Shown: in pieces, positions 54,607 through 63,179 of the stretch
Layout of the letters: each line of letters begins with the position of its first letter
Numbering within the stretch: the stretch's first letter is position 1
Assembly: GCF_039871875.1 (NCBI RefSeq)
Contig: NZ_JBDPMD010000007.1
Coordinates: forward strand, 222,929 to 286,928
Reading direction: 5' to 3'
Length of the DNA: 64,000 nucleotides
Source of the DNA: Sphaerisporangium sp039871875
GTDB lineage: Bacteria > Actinomycetota > Actinomycetes > Streptosporangiales > Streptosporangiaceae
Translations under genes and position numbers: made by a program
Notes under the pieces: generated by a model
What the model was told of the DNA's origin: nothing
The model's input: the letters and a program-made list of their open reading frames with translations, nothing else
Databases searched by the model: none

Positions 54607-57600
54607 CTAGCCGCCGGTGATCACGAAGCCCGTGCCGGGTTCTCTGACGATGTCGCCCGTCGCGGAGTTGGTGATGGTGACGCCGGTCAGCGTGGCGCTG
54701 CCGCGGGCGCCGCCCTGGGCGAGGATGCCGGCGCCGTTGTTGGACCTGTCGATGCGGACGCCGGTGATGACGACGCCCGGCATCGCGCTGCCGCCGGACT
54801 TGAACTGGATGCCGTCGTAGGTGGAGTCGGAGATCTCGGTGTCGCGGATGGTGACGCCGGGGATGTCGCCGTTCGGGGCGAACAGGGTGATGGCGCCGAA
54901 CTTCTGCTGCTCACCCCAGAACACGCCGCCGCAGCGGTGGAGACCGTTGTTGGCGAGCAGGGTCTGCCCGGAGAACGGCAGCGGGTCGTGGTCGGTGGCC
55001 AGCATGATGCCGGGGTAGTTCGCCGTGTCGTAGATGAGGTTGTTCTCGGCCTTGTTGCCGTAGCCGCCGTAGATGGCGATGCCGTTGGCGCGCCACGGGA
55101 GCTGGATCGTGTTGTTGACGAAGCTGTTGTCGTGGGCGATGTCCACCGAGGGGTTCTTCACGTACCGGTTGGCCCAGACGGCCAGCGCGTCGTCGCCGGT
55201 GGTGCGGAACGAGGAGTTGAACACCCGGGAGTTGCGCGTGCCGTTGGTGAAGTTGATGCCGTCGGCGTAGGTGTTGCGGATCCGCATCCCGCTGAACTCC
55301 AGCCCGTCGCCGGGGCCCCACAGGTCGGGGATGTTGTCGTAGTCGCGGCCGACCCAGGCGCCGACGTTGGCGTGCTCGATCCAGACGTTGCTGATCCGGG
55401 TGTTCAGCCCGAACCGGCCGTTCAGGCCCACGCCGCCCTCGGCGCCGCCGGGGCCGCCGCGGATCCGGCCGGAGCCGAAGATCGCGATGTCGGAGATCTG
55501 CACGTTGTCGTCGATGTCGAAGCCGAAGTTGCCCTCGTGCGGGTGATTGATGCCGCCGGTGGCGAGGTGCGGCTCGGTCAGCGTGTAGAGCTGCGAGTGC
55601 CACATGCCCGCGCCGCGGATGGTGACGTCGCTGATGCCGACCTGGTTGTACTGGCCGCGGTTCAGCGGGTCGTCGGTGAGGATCTTCTTCTCCTGGCGCC
55701 ACTGGCCCGGCGGGATCCAGACGCAGGAGATGACGCCGTTCTGGTCGTCGGTGACCGCGCGCTGGATGGCGGCGGTGTCGTCCACGCCGTCGTTGGGCAC
55801 GGCGCCGTACTGGGTGATCGGCACGCACCCGGCGGGCCGGCTCGTGGCCGGCGCCACCTGCTCCAGGTCGATCATGTCGATGATGTAGAAGGACGCGGTG
55901 TCGGTGGCGTCCCGCTGCAACCGGAACTTCGTGCCGGGCGGATAGGAACCGGACAGCAGGGCATGCGACTCGTCGAACAGCCGCCGCGCGTCGGCCTGCG
56001 GGGTGTTGGTCAGCGCCTCCGAGCCGTCGGTGTCGCCGTACAGCCAACTGTGGCGGGACGACAGCGACAGCTTCTGGGCGAAGGTGCCGTTGATGTACAG
56101 GCTGATGGTGGCGTCGATGCCGCCGCCGCCCGGCGCGTCGGGGATCGAGTTGCGCACCACGATCGAGTTGGCCGGCACGGTCGAGGTGAACTCGACGTAC
56201 TGACCGGTGCTGTTGAGGCGCACCGACCGGCGGCCGGACGACTCGGTGGCGAAGTTGGTGTGGCCGAAGGTGCGCAGCGGGTCGGCGACCAGCAGCGTGC
56301 CCTGGTAGGAGGCGGCCTCGGCCTCGTAGGAGGTGTACGGGACGGCCGCGCCGCGCCCGACCACGATGGACCTGGAGAACGAGTTGTTGTTCTCGTTGGT
56401 CTCGGTGACGACACCTGTCGCGTCGGCGGTCGCGGTGAGGGTGGCGCCGCCGCTCGTGGCGGTCCAGCTCCCGCTCACGGCCACGTCGACCGTGGCGCCC
56501 GCCGCGATCGACGGGGTGCCGGTGTCGAGCGTGGCGCCGCCCACCGTCAGCCGGGTGACCGTGGTGGCGCCGGTCGCGGTGGTGCCCCGGTTGTTCACCG
56601 CGACGGTGAAGGTCACCGCCGCGCCGACCGCCGGGTTCGGCGGGTTGGCGGTGACGCCGGTCACCCGCAGGTCCGGCCCCGGCGCCTCGGAGACCACCAG
56701 CGGGGACGGCGCGGTGAAGGCGTTGTTGGTCTCGTTCTGCTCGAAGACCGTGTTGTCCTCGTCCACCCGGGCGATCACCGGGTAGCTGCCCGCGGCCCGT
56801 GTGCCGATGGTGTGGGTCACCGTCGTGGACGCGCCCGCGGCGAGGCCGGGGACGGCGGCGGTGCCGGCCAGGATGCCGCCGAGGTAGAGGTTCACGGTGT
56901 CCGCGGCGGACGCCGCGGTGCCCGCGTTGCGCACGGTGGCCGACAACGTGATCGAGCTGGTCTCGACGGGGGAGGCCGGGGTCCACGACAACGCGGTGAC
57001 GGTGAGGTCGGGGTTCGGCGCGGGGACGCCGAAGACCTGGAACTCCGCCACCTGCCCGCCGGGTGCGCCGCTGTTGCTCGCGAACCTGAGCTGCACGTCG
57101 GCGACCGACCCTGACACGTTGATCGTCACCGTGTTCCCGGTGGCGGGGTCGAAGGTGTGGTTGGTGGCCGAGGCAAGGCTCTGGAACGTCCCCGAGCTCT
57201 GCTCACGGCCGAGCACCTGGATGTTCTGCGTGCGGGTGCCCCAGGCCGCGTCGGGGTTCAGCTTCAGCACGACGGAGCTCACGCTCGCGTTGGCGCCGAG
57301 CTTCACCGTCAGCGTGTTGGGGAACGCGCCGGAGTTAGCCTCCCAGTACGTGCTCAGGTTGTTGTCGTTGGCGTTGGACGCCACGTACGTGTGCACGTGC
57401 CCGGACTCGACCATCTCCTTGCCGATGGCGAGGTTGGTGCCGGTGCCGCCGGTGCCGTTGCGGGTCACCGAGTTGCTGTCGGCCGACTGGTTGCCCGCCG
57501 CGTCCCTGGCCCGCACGAAGTACGTCACGGTCGCGCTCGCCGGCTGGGAGTCGGTGTAGGTGGTGACGCCGCCCGCGACGCTCGCCCGCAACCGGTTGTC

Positions 57601-58248
57601 GGCGTAGACGTCGTAGCCGGTGACGCCACGGTCGTCACTGGAGGCGTTCCAGGTCAGCCGGATCTGCCCCGTGGCGGGCTGGGTGTAGGCCAGGTTGGCC
57701 GGCGCGCTCGGCGGTTGGACGTCGCCGCCCTGCCCCGACCCGTAGATCTCGAACTCGGAGATCTGCGCGGCCGGCCACCCGGTGTTGGCGGTGACGTCGA
57801 CCCGCCAGTACCGGTGGCTCGCGGCCGGGAAGTTGATCGTGACCGAGTTGCCGGTGGCCGGGTCGAACGTGTAACCCGCCGAGGCCACGACCGTCGAGAA
57901 GCTGGTCCCGTCCGCGCTTCCCTGGACCGACAGCGTCTGCGTGCGGGTCTGCCACGCGGCGGGCGCCGGCACCTTGAGCACGATCTGGTCCACGCTGGTG
58001 GCGACCCCGAGATCGACCCGGGCCCACTGCGGGAAGCTGTTGTTGGCGCTCTCCCAGTAGGAGTTCTGGTCACCGTCGTTGATCGCGGAAACGGGGTACC
58101 CGGCCTGGGTGCTGGCGGCCGACGTCGCCTTCCCCGGCGACAGGTTGGGCCCGCCCGCCGCGGTGGCAGGCACGACGGTCCCGACGACGAACAGGCCGGC
58201 GGCGGCCACCGCCGCCACAAGCCGTAATGGTCCGTGCGACTTTCTCAT
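54607..58248 (-). CDS. Giant secreted multidomain protein, GH87-like (alpha-1,3-glucanase/mycodextranase)
   Basis: A 1213-residue secreted protein. In order: signal peptide (1-31), F5/8-type discoidin domain (about 35-172), fibronectin III (177-262), second discoidin domain (269-405), two CARDB domains (410-515 and 524-625), a CBM6/35-like module (634-800: YEAEAASYQGTLL ... VRLNSTGQYVEFTS ... SLSSRHSWLYG) and a right-handed beta-helix (about 808-1213). The helix begins YGAVPNDGVDDTAAIQRAV and contains GPGDGLEFSGMRIRNTYADGINF and RTTGDDALAVWANR, where the Asp residues fit the GH87 acid triad. GH87 enzymes cut alpha-1,3-glucan of fungal walls or mutan. The discoidin-CBM-catalytic order supports this, but another beta-helix activity is possible. 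Confidence 0.75.
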   Translation of the reverse strand: MRKSHGPLRLVAAVAAAGLFVVGTVVPATAAGGPNLSPGKATSAASTQAGYPVSAINDGDQNSYWESANNSFPQWARVDLGVATSVDQIVLKVPAPAAWQTRTQTLSVQGSADGTSFSTVVASAGYTFDPATGNSVTINFPAASHRYWRVDVTANTGWPAAQISEFEIYGSGQGGDVQPPSAPANLAYTQPATGQIRLTWNASSDDRGVTGYDVYADNRLRASVAGGVTTYTDSQPASATVTYFVRARDAAGNQSADSNSVTRNGTGGTGTNLAIGKEMVESGHVHTYVASNANDNNLSTYWEANSGAFPNTLTVKLGANASVSSVVLKLNPDAAWGTRTQNIQVLGREQSSGTFQSLASATNHTFDPATGNTVTINVSGSVADVQLRFASNSGAPGGQVAEFQVFGVPAPNPDLTVTALSWTPASPVETSSITLSATVRNAGTAASAADTVNLYLGGILAGTAAVPGLAAGASTTVTHTIGTRAAGSYPVIARVDEDNTVFEQNETNNAFTAPSPLVVSEAPGPDLRVTGVTANPPNPAVGAAVTFTVAVNNRGTTATGATTVTRLTVGGATLDTGTPSIAAGATVDVAVSGSWTATSGGATLTATADATGVVTETNENNNSFSRSIVVGRGAAVPYTSYEAEAASYQGTLLVADPLRTFGHTNFATESSGRRSVRLNSTGQYVEFTSTVPANSIVVRNSIPDAPGGGGIDATISLYINGTFAQKLSLSSRHSWLYGDTDGSEALTNTPQADARRLFDESHALLSGSYPPGTKFRLQRDATDTASFYIIDMIDLEQVAPATSRPAGCVPITQYGAVPNDGVDDTAAIQRAVTDDQNGVISCVWIPPGQWRQEKKILTDDPLNRGQYNQVGISDVTIRGAGMWHSQLYTLTEPHLATGGINHPHEGNFGFDIDDNVQISDIAIFGSGRIRGGPGGAEGGVGLNGRFGLNTRISNVWIEHANVGAWVGRDYDNIPDLWGPGDGLEFSGMRIRNTYADGINFTNGTRNSRVFNSSFRTTGDDALAVWANRYVKNPSVDIAHDNSFVNNTIQLPWRANGIAIYGGYGNKAENNLIYDTANYPGIMLATDHDPLPFSGQTLLANNGLHRCGGVFWGEQQKFGAITLFAPNGDIPGVTIRDTEISDSTYDGIQFKSGGSAMPGVVITGVRIDRSNNGAGILAQGGARGSATLTGVTITNSATGDIVREPGTGFVITGG

Positions 58249-58534
58249 GAGATCTCTATCTCTCGTCAGGCTCGACAGGGTCGGGGGGTGCGAAGGCGAC
58301 TGCCTTCACCGCACACGGATGGGGGCAGGTGCACGGACGCAGTGCATCCCTGAAGTTGCGAGGAAGAGCGAGAAAAAAACACTGATCTGCAAAATTCTTG
58401 CGCAGCGCTGGCCAAAGGTTACATAGGCACAACAGTGCCGTCAACGGGTGGAAAACACCTTTGTGAAGCGGCCGCCGGAGAACGTCACGGCGCCGCGCCG
58501 CCGGAGCACGTCACGGCGGGGGAGGGGGTGCCGG
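58249..58534. other. Upstream region of the GH87-like gene
   Basis: This 286-base spacer carries the GH87-like promoter and leader. It is AT-rich around 58370-58440 (minus-strand T-run TGTTTTTTTCTCG), contains a CAGCGCTG core at about 58403 and a 22-base direct repeat near the GT2 end (58471-58518). No gene is seen, and I could not find a c-di-AMP riboswitch consensus. Confidence 0.45.
58471..58518. repeat. 22-base direct repeat at the end of the GT2 gene
   Basis: GCCGCCGGAGAACGTCACGG and GCCGCCGGAGCACGTCACGG start 26 bases apart, and the match runs 22 bases with one difference. Each copy can also fold (CCGCCG / CGGCGG type), so the pair resembles a duplicated terminator downstream of the Dpm1-like gene. 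Confidence 0.6.
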
Positions 58535-59416
58535 TCAGACGGCGGTGCGCTCGGAGGCGCGGTCGGCCGGGACGAGGGCCGGACGCTGCTGCGGCACCGG
58601 GGAGGCGATCACCGGGAGGGGGCTCAGCGGAGCCATGGGCGCGGGGATCGCGGCGGCGGCCGGGCGGGTGCGCTCGCGCAGGAGGGTCTTCAGCACGCGC
58701 CAGCCGTCGCGGACGGCGTGGAGGTTGCTGGTGCCGTGGATGCGGCTGTGCTCGTGGCTCGGGATCTCGTGGACGGTGAGGCCGGCCTGGGCGGCGCGGA
58801 TGTTCATCAGGGTCTCGATCTCGAAGCCGTCGCAGTCGAGGGCGAGGGCCGGGAGGTGGCGGGACCAGAACGCGTTGTAGCCGTAGCACAGGTCGGTGTA
58901 GCGGGTGCCGTGCAGGCGGTTGGCCAGGGCGGTCAGCACCCGGTTGCCCAGGGAACGGGTGGGGCTGATGTCGTCGGAGCCGGCGCCGGAGGCGTAGCGG
59001 GAGCCCTTGGCGAAGTCGGCCCCCGCGACCAGGGCGGAGACGAAGCGGATGATCTCGCGGCCGTCGGTGGAGCCGTCGGCGTCGATCATGACGATGATGT
59101 CGCCGGTCGCGGCGGCGAAGCCCTCGATGAGGGCGTTGCCCTTGCCCCTGCGGGTCTGGGTGACGACGCGCAGCCCGGGGCGGAGCGCGCGGGCGACGGC
59201 CACGGTGTCGTCGGTGGAGTGCCCGTCCACCAGCACCACCTCGTCGATCCACAAGGGCAGGGTGGCGAACACGTGCGGCAGGTTCTCCGCCTCGTTCATC
59301 GCGGGGACCACCACGCTGATCGTGACTCCGAGCGCCAGGTCCTCGCTGACCGGGGTGTAGCCGGTGCGGCGGACGTGCTCGGTTCGCGGCGTGGAGACGA
59401 TCCCGTGCGTTGTCAT
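58535..59416 (-). CDS. Family 2 glycosyltransferase, dolichol-phosphate mannosyltransferase-like
   Basis: A 293-residue GT2 of the Dpm1/polyprenyl-phosphate type. The GT-A domain runs from SVVVPAMNEAENLPHVFATLP, through EVVLVDGHSTDDTV, RRGKGNALIEGFAAATGDIIVMIDADGSTDG (DAD motif near residue 112) to ARYTDLCYGYNAFW-like RYTDLCYGYNAFWSRHL and EIPSHEHSRIHGTSNL. These enzymes move a sugar from a nucleotide to polyprenyl phosphate at the membrane. The C-terminal 45 residues are Pro/Ala-rich. The start is taken as ATG at 59416, without a good ribosome binding site; a TTG at 59434 is possible. Confidence 0.9.
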   Translation of the reverse strand: MTTHGIVSTPRTEHVRRTGYTPVSEDLALGVTISVVVPAMNEAENLPHVFATLPLWIDEVVLVDGHSTDDTVAVARALRPGLRVVTQTRRGKGNALIEGFAAATGDIIVMIDADGSTDGREIIRFVSALVAGADFAKGSRYASGAGSDDISPTRSLGNRVLTALANRLHGTRYTDLCYGYNAFWSRHLPALALDCDGFEIETLMNIRAAQAGLTVHEIPSHEHSRIHGTSNLHAVRDGWRVLKTLLRERTRPAAAAIPAPMAPLSPLPVIASPVPQQRPALVPADRASERTAV

Positions 59417-59553
59417 GGGCGAAGTGTGCGCCAAGCCGCCTGCACGTCACTTGACGGCGCCTTGCAGGCCATGATCAGCGATCTTTCGGCGCCTTTCGCG
59501 GAAGAGGGGACACGCGGCCGCGGCTCCCAGGTGGCGCGGCTAATCTGCGGGGC

Positions 59554-60342
59554 ATGCGAGACTCTCCGCCGCACACCGCCGAGGACGCGCGGGCCTTCAC
59601 GCCGCGGCTCGTCGGCACCGAGATCGTCGTCGTCTTCGCGGTGTCGCTCGGCGCAAGTGCCCTGCGTTCACTGGTGTCCCTCATCGGGTCCCTCACCGCG
59701 ACCCGCGATCTGAACGCCCAGCGCGCGGTGCTGGTCGGCACCATGGCGCCCGGCCGCCCCTGGCTGGACCTCGCCTACCAGCTCACCGGCATCGTCATCT
59801 CCCTGGCGCCGGTCGCCCTGGTCGGCTACCTGCTCGCCCGCTCCGGCGAGTCGATGCGCACCATCGGCGTGGACCGCCGCGAGCCGGGCCGCGACCTGGT
59901 GCGCGGCGCGGCCCTCGCGGCCCTGGTCGGCGGCACCGGCCTGGTCTTCTACCTCTTCGCCTTCCAGGCCGGCGTCAACCTCGACGTCGTGCCGGACCGC
60001 CTGCCGGACACCTGGTGGCGCGTGCCGGTGCTGGTCCTCGCGGCCGCCGAGAACGGCATCCTGGAAGAGGTCATCGTCGCCGGCTACCTGCTGCACCGCC
60101 TGGACCGCCTCGGCTGGTCCCCGTGGCGCGCCGTCGCCCTGTCGGCCGTGCTCCGCGCGTCCTACCACCTGTACCAGGGCTTCGGCGGCTTCGTCGGCAA
60201 CCTGGTGATGGGCCTGTTGTTCGGCCGCCTGTACCAGCGCTGGGGCCGCGCGATGCCGCTGATCGTCGCCCACACCCTGATCGACGTCGTGGCCTTCGTC
60301 GGCTACGGGCTGCTGCGAGGGCGGGTGAGCTGGCTGCCGTGA
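59554..60342 (+). CDS. CPBP-family intramembrane metalloprotease
   Basis: A 262-residue membrane protein of the CAAX-protease/bacteriocin-processing family. About seven hydrophobic segments are seen. Motif 1 is ENGILEEVIVAGYLLHRL near residues 169-186 (the EE pair), motif 2 is LRASYHLYQGFGGFVGNLVMGLLFG (His), and motif 3 is LIVAHTLIDVVAFVGY (His, Asp). The Arg usual after EE is replaced by a Gly/Tyr form seen in other actinobacteria. The ATG at 59554 is clear. It is divergent from the Dpm1-like gene. Confidence 0.9.
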   Translation: MRDSPPHTAEDARAFTPRLVGTEIVVVFAVSLGASALRSLVSLIGSLTATRDLNAQRAVLVGTMAPGRPWLDLAYQLTGIVISLAPVALVGYLLARSGESMRTIGVDRREPGRDLVRGAALAALVGGTGLVFYLFAFQAGVNLDVVPDRLPDTWWRVPVLVLAAAENGILEEVIVAGYLLHRLDRLGWSPWRAVALSAVLRASYHLYQGFGGFVGNLVMGLLFGRLYQRWGRAMPLIVAHTLIDVVAFVGYGLLRGRVSWLP

Positions 60343-60358
60343 CCCGCCGATCGTGAGA

Positions 60359-60404
60359 TGTCAATGCAGGTTGACGTGATCATGTATGTCAACCTACATT
60401 GACA
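60359..60404. promoter_or_regulatory. Double TetR-type operator overlapping a promoter
   Basis: Two sites of the form TGTCAA-N6-TTGAC lie at 60359-60375 and 60387-60404. The second (TGTCAACCTACATTGACA) is a perfect 6+6 palindrome; the two sites are also inverted copies of each other, 16 of 17 bases. A promoter overlaps them: TTGACG (60371-60376) and TACATT (60395-60400) with an 18-base spacer. Bound regulator would block the alpha/beta hydrolase gene. Confidence 0.8.
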
Positions 60405-60438
60405 CTCGCACGCGATCCGACGCGGAAGGGGTGGACCC

Positions 60439-61248
60439 ATGAGGACGGCGACGCTTGAGGTGCCAGGGGCGCGCATCTATCACGAGGCGCACGGCTCGGG
60501 GCCGACGTTGCTGCTCATCGCCGGCGGCAACGGCGACGCGGCGGGTTTCACGGGCCTCGCCCGCCTGCTCGCCGGCCGGTACACCGTGGTGGCCTACGAC
60601 CCGCGGGGCAACTCCCGCAGCGAGCTGACCGAGCCCCCCGGCCCGCAGCGGATCGAGACCCACGCCGAGGACGCGCACCTGCTGCTGAAGGAGGTCGCCG
60701 GGGAGCCCGCGTACGTCTTCGGCAGCAGCTCCGGCGCTCTGGTCGGCCTCGACCTGGTCACCCGCCACCCCGAGCAGGTCCGCACCCTGGTGGCGCACGA
60801 GCCGCCCGCCGTCACCCTGCTGCCCGACCGCGACCACTGGCTGTCCTTCCTGGACGACGTGCGCGACACCTACACCGCCGAGGGCGTGGACGCCGCGGCG
60901 GCGAAGTTCGCCGGGGCCATGGGCCGGCGACCCGTCATGGAACCGCAGGGCGAGCTGCCGCCCGGCGTGCGGGAGATCGTCGAGCGCATCCGCAGCAACT
61001 TCGACTTCTTCTTCGCCCACGAGGTCACCACGTTCCCCCGCTACGAGCCCGACCTCGCCGCGCTGCGCACCGCCCCGGTCGTGCTCGCCGGCGGCGTGGA
61101 GTCCCGCGACCAGATGCCCTGCCGCGCCGGCGCCGAGCTCGCCGCGCGCCTCGGCCTGCCGGTTCTCGACTTCCCCGGCGACCACGTCGGCTACATCCCG
61201 CACGCCGGCGCCTTCGCCGAACGCCTCCACGAAGTGCTCTCCGAGTGA
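60439..61248 (+). CDS. Alpha/beta hydrolase
   Basis: A 269-residue hydrolase fold enzyme. The oxyanion region is LLLIAGGNGDAAGF, the nucleophile elbow VFGSSSGALVGLDLV near residues 93-107 (Ser in GSSSG), and the C-terminal GDHVGYIPHAGAF holds the His. The central Asp/Glu is probably in PVVLAGGVESRDQM. It is related to enzymes annotated as hydrolase or haloperoxidase-like. The ATG at 60439 has AAGGGGTGG upstream. Expression is controlled by the double operator at 60359-60404, but no TetR gene is adjacent. Confidence 0.9.
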   Translation: MRTATLEVPGARIYHEAHGSGPTLLLIAGGNGDAAGFTGLARLLAGRYTVVAYDPRGNSRSELTEPPGPQRIETHAEDAHLLLKEVAGEPAYVFGSSSGALVGLDLVTRHPEQVRTLVAHEPPAVTLLPDRDHWLSFLDDVRDTYTAEGVDAAAAKFAGAMGRRPVMEPQGELPPGVREIVERIRSNFDFFFAHEVTTFPRYEPDLAALRTAPVVLAGGVESRDQMPCRAGAELAARLGLPVLDFPGDHVGYIPHAGAFAERLHEVLSE

Positions 61249-61322
61249 TCATCAGTGTCGATGGCGGATTTCATGGGGATTACTTGACCAGACCATCGGC
61301 GTGAGGACTCCGGGAGGCGGCG

Positions 61323-62060
61323 CTGGGCGCGCGCGGGATCGTCGGTGTCTTCGCGACCGCGGCGGTCCTCGTCTCCCTCGCCGCCCACGGCACCCCCACC
61401 GACGCCCCGGCCCCTCCGGCGCGATCCCTGAAGCAGGCCAAGCCGCTGGACAACCCCGACGGCACCAAACGCGGCCTGTCCCCCCTCACGTCCCGGTCCG
61501 ACCGCGCCGCCGCACGCAAGCTCATCAGGAAGCTCCGGGTCGGCACGTCAGGCTCCCTGACCGGCTACACCCGCACGAAGTTCGGCAGCAAATGGGCGGA
61601 CGACGCCCGCGGCATCCCGTACGCACGCAACGGCTGCCGCACCCGGGACGACCTCCTCGCCAGAGACGGCCAGAAGGTTCGCCACCGCAAGGGCTCCGAC
61701 TGCGTCGTCGTCTCCCTGCGCCTCACCGACCCCTACACCGGCCGCACCATCACCTGGCGAAAGTCCGACGCCGACCGCGTCCAGGTGGACCACGTCGTGC
61801 CTCTCTCCTACGAATGGCGCATGGGCGCCCGCACCTGGCCCATGGCCAAACGCCTGCGCATCGCCAACGACCCCCTGAACCTGCTCCCCGTCTCCCGCGA
61901 GATCAACATAGCCAAGGGCGGCTCAGGCCCCGCGGGCTGGCTCCCCCCGTCCCACCGCATCCGCTGCGCCTACGCCGCCCGCTTCGCCCAGGTCGCCCTC
62001 AAGTACGGCCTCCCGGTCACCGCGGCCGACAAACGGGTCATGCTCCGCCAGTGCCGCTGA
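61323..62060 (+). CDS. Secreted HNH endonuclease family protein (DUF1524), probable CTG start
   Basis: A 245-residue secreted protein. The frame opened at 61305 has no ATG, GTG or TTG until far inside the conserved domain, yet it encodes a good signal peptide (LGARGIVGVFATAAVLVSLAAHG). CTG at 61323 lies 5 bases after GGGAGG and is the likely start. The mature part has GYTRTKFGSKWADDARG, NGCRTRDDLLARD and the nuclease core VQVDHVVPLSYEW (first His) and ANDPLNLLPVSREINIAKGG (Asn and downstream residues), as in streptomycete DUF1524 exported nucleases. A frameshift or sequencing error near 61301-61323, where a GTG occurs in another frame, is the main alternative. Confidence 0.75.
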   Translation: MGARGIVGVFATAAVLVSLAAHGTPTDAPAPPARSLKQAKPLDNPDGTKRGLSPLTSRSDRAAARKLIRKLRVGTSGSLTGYTRTKFGSKWADDARGIPYARNGCRTRDDLLARDGQKVRHRKGSDCVVVSLRLTDPYTGRTITWRKSDADRVQVDHVVPLSYEWRMGARTWPMAKRLRIANDPLNLLPVSREINIAKGGSGPAGWLPPSHRIRCAYAARFAQVALKYGLPVTAADKRVMLRQCR

Positions 62061-62078
62061 ACACGGCTCACTGACATG

Positions 62079-63014
62079 TCATGGTTCACTGGCCACTTTG
62101 ACCACCAGGTAGAGCCCGGCGAGGTCTGGAAAGAAGTGGCGCCCGGTGGCGTCAGTCATCTTCCAGTCCACCCGGCAGGATCCCGGCCGTGCGGGTGCGG
62201 TCATGGGCACGCTGATCCTGATCCGCGAACCCGGATGAGTCAGGGGAATAGGCGTCCTGGTGGACGACGAACACAGACCTGGCCCGTCCGCGGGGCCCTG
62301 ACGAGTGAGGTAGCGATTCCGCCAGACGATCACACCGGAATTCTGGATCTCCCACGTCTTCACGAACCGTTGTCCTGTACGCACCCGTGACCCATCGGGA
62401 ATAGTGATATCGGCGATAAAAGTTGAGTCGTCGCCGGGAACCAGCGGACCGAAACCGGCATGTGGTGAAGCGGGCGTGGACATCGGCACCGCGGGCCGTT
62501 CGGGCGGCCCGGCGGCGATCACGGAGAATCGGAGCCACATAACCGCGACGAGAGAGAGAACGACGAGTAGTGCCGCCGTGCCCGCAATGGCGAGCCGTCG
62601 GTGTATCGATGGCCGGTGTACGGCGGACGGCTCTGGATCGCCGGGCGGTATGGCCTTGGGCCGCTCCCGCGTCGCCGGAACAGGTTCCGCGGGGGCGGTG
62701 GATCGGTGCGCTCCGGCTTCCTCCCATCGCTTCCTGGCTCTTTGCAGCAGTACCGCCGCGGCCCGGGCGTCGTTACGGGCGGAGGCGGTGACCAGTGCTT
62801 CGACGAAGGGCCATTCAGGGAGGGCTTCTCCGGTCAGGTTCTTTGAAATCGTGTCCCTGCTGTAAGAGATACGCTTTTCCGCTTCTCGTAACGTCATCCC
62901 CGCTTCGTCGCAGCGCTCACGCAGCCACGCGGCGAGGGCGCGGAGCTGAGGATCTTCCCCTTTAAGGGGCGCCCAGGGTCGTCCCCGTTTGGGCCGCTGC
63001 TGATCATTTGTCAT
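62079..63014 (-). CDS. Membrane-tethered HTH protein with NBR1-type Ig-like domain
   Basis: A 311-residue protein. Residues about 15-95 are a helix-turn-helix of XRE type (PQLRALAAWLRERCDEAGMTLREAEKRISYSRDTISKNLTGEALPEWPFVEALVTASA). A Pro/Ala linker, then one transmembrane helix (about 138-163), then an extracytoplasmic domain (185-311) with RTGQRFVKTWEIQNSGVIVWRNRYLTRQG and DWKMTDATGRHFFPDLAGLYLVVKV, the signature of the NBR1/FW Ig-like fold. The DNA-binding and sensor parts lie on opposite sides of the membrane, so it may be a one-component membrane regulator. The ATG at 63014 is chosen. It is divergent from the DUF2690 gene and convergent with the nuclease. Confidence 0.85.
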   Translation of the reverse strand: MTNDQQRPKRGRPWAPLKGEDPQLRALAAWLRERCDEAGMTLREAEKRISYSRDTISKNLTGEALPEWPFVEALVTASARNDARAAAVLLQRARKRWEEAGAHRSTAPAEPVPATRERPKAIPPGDPEPSAVHRPSIHRRLAIAGTAALLVVLSLVAVMWLRFSVIAAGPPERPAVPMSTPASPHAGFGPLVPGDDSTFIADITIPDGSRVRTGQRFVKTWEIQNSGVIVWRNRYLTRQGPADGPGLCSSSTRTPIPLTHPGSRIRISVPMTAPARPGSCRVDWKMTDATGRHFFPDLAGLYLVVKVASEP

Positions 63015-63179
63015 GTTGTCCACCCGTCCATGGCAACGATCAACTGAATTGTCAGGGATGCACCTGCAGGAACACATTGTCGTGGTCCCTGACATTTCCC
63101 GCCACCCCACGATGATGACCGGCTCGGCGGATGAGCGCCGACGCCACGCAATTCAGTCGGCCAGTAGGAGGGAAACAAC

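Noticed and set aside
54544..57114. Long plus-strand frame of more than 800 codons opposite the GH87-like gene
   Set aside because: Composition is Val/Gly/Asp/Arg-rich shadow coding. The minus strand has a complete signal peptide and domain order.
58249..58440. c-di-AMP (ydaO) riboswitch in the leader of the secreted GH87-like gene
   Set aside because: Cell-wall hydrolase genes in actinobacteria often have one, but the conserved blocks were not found in this leader.
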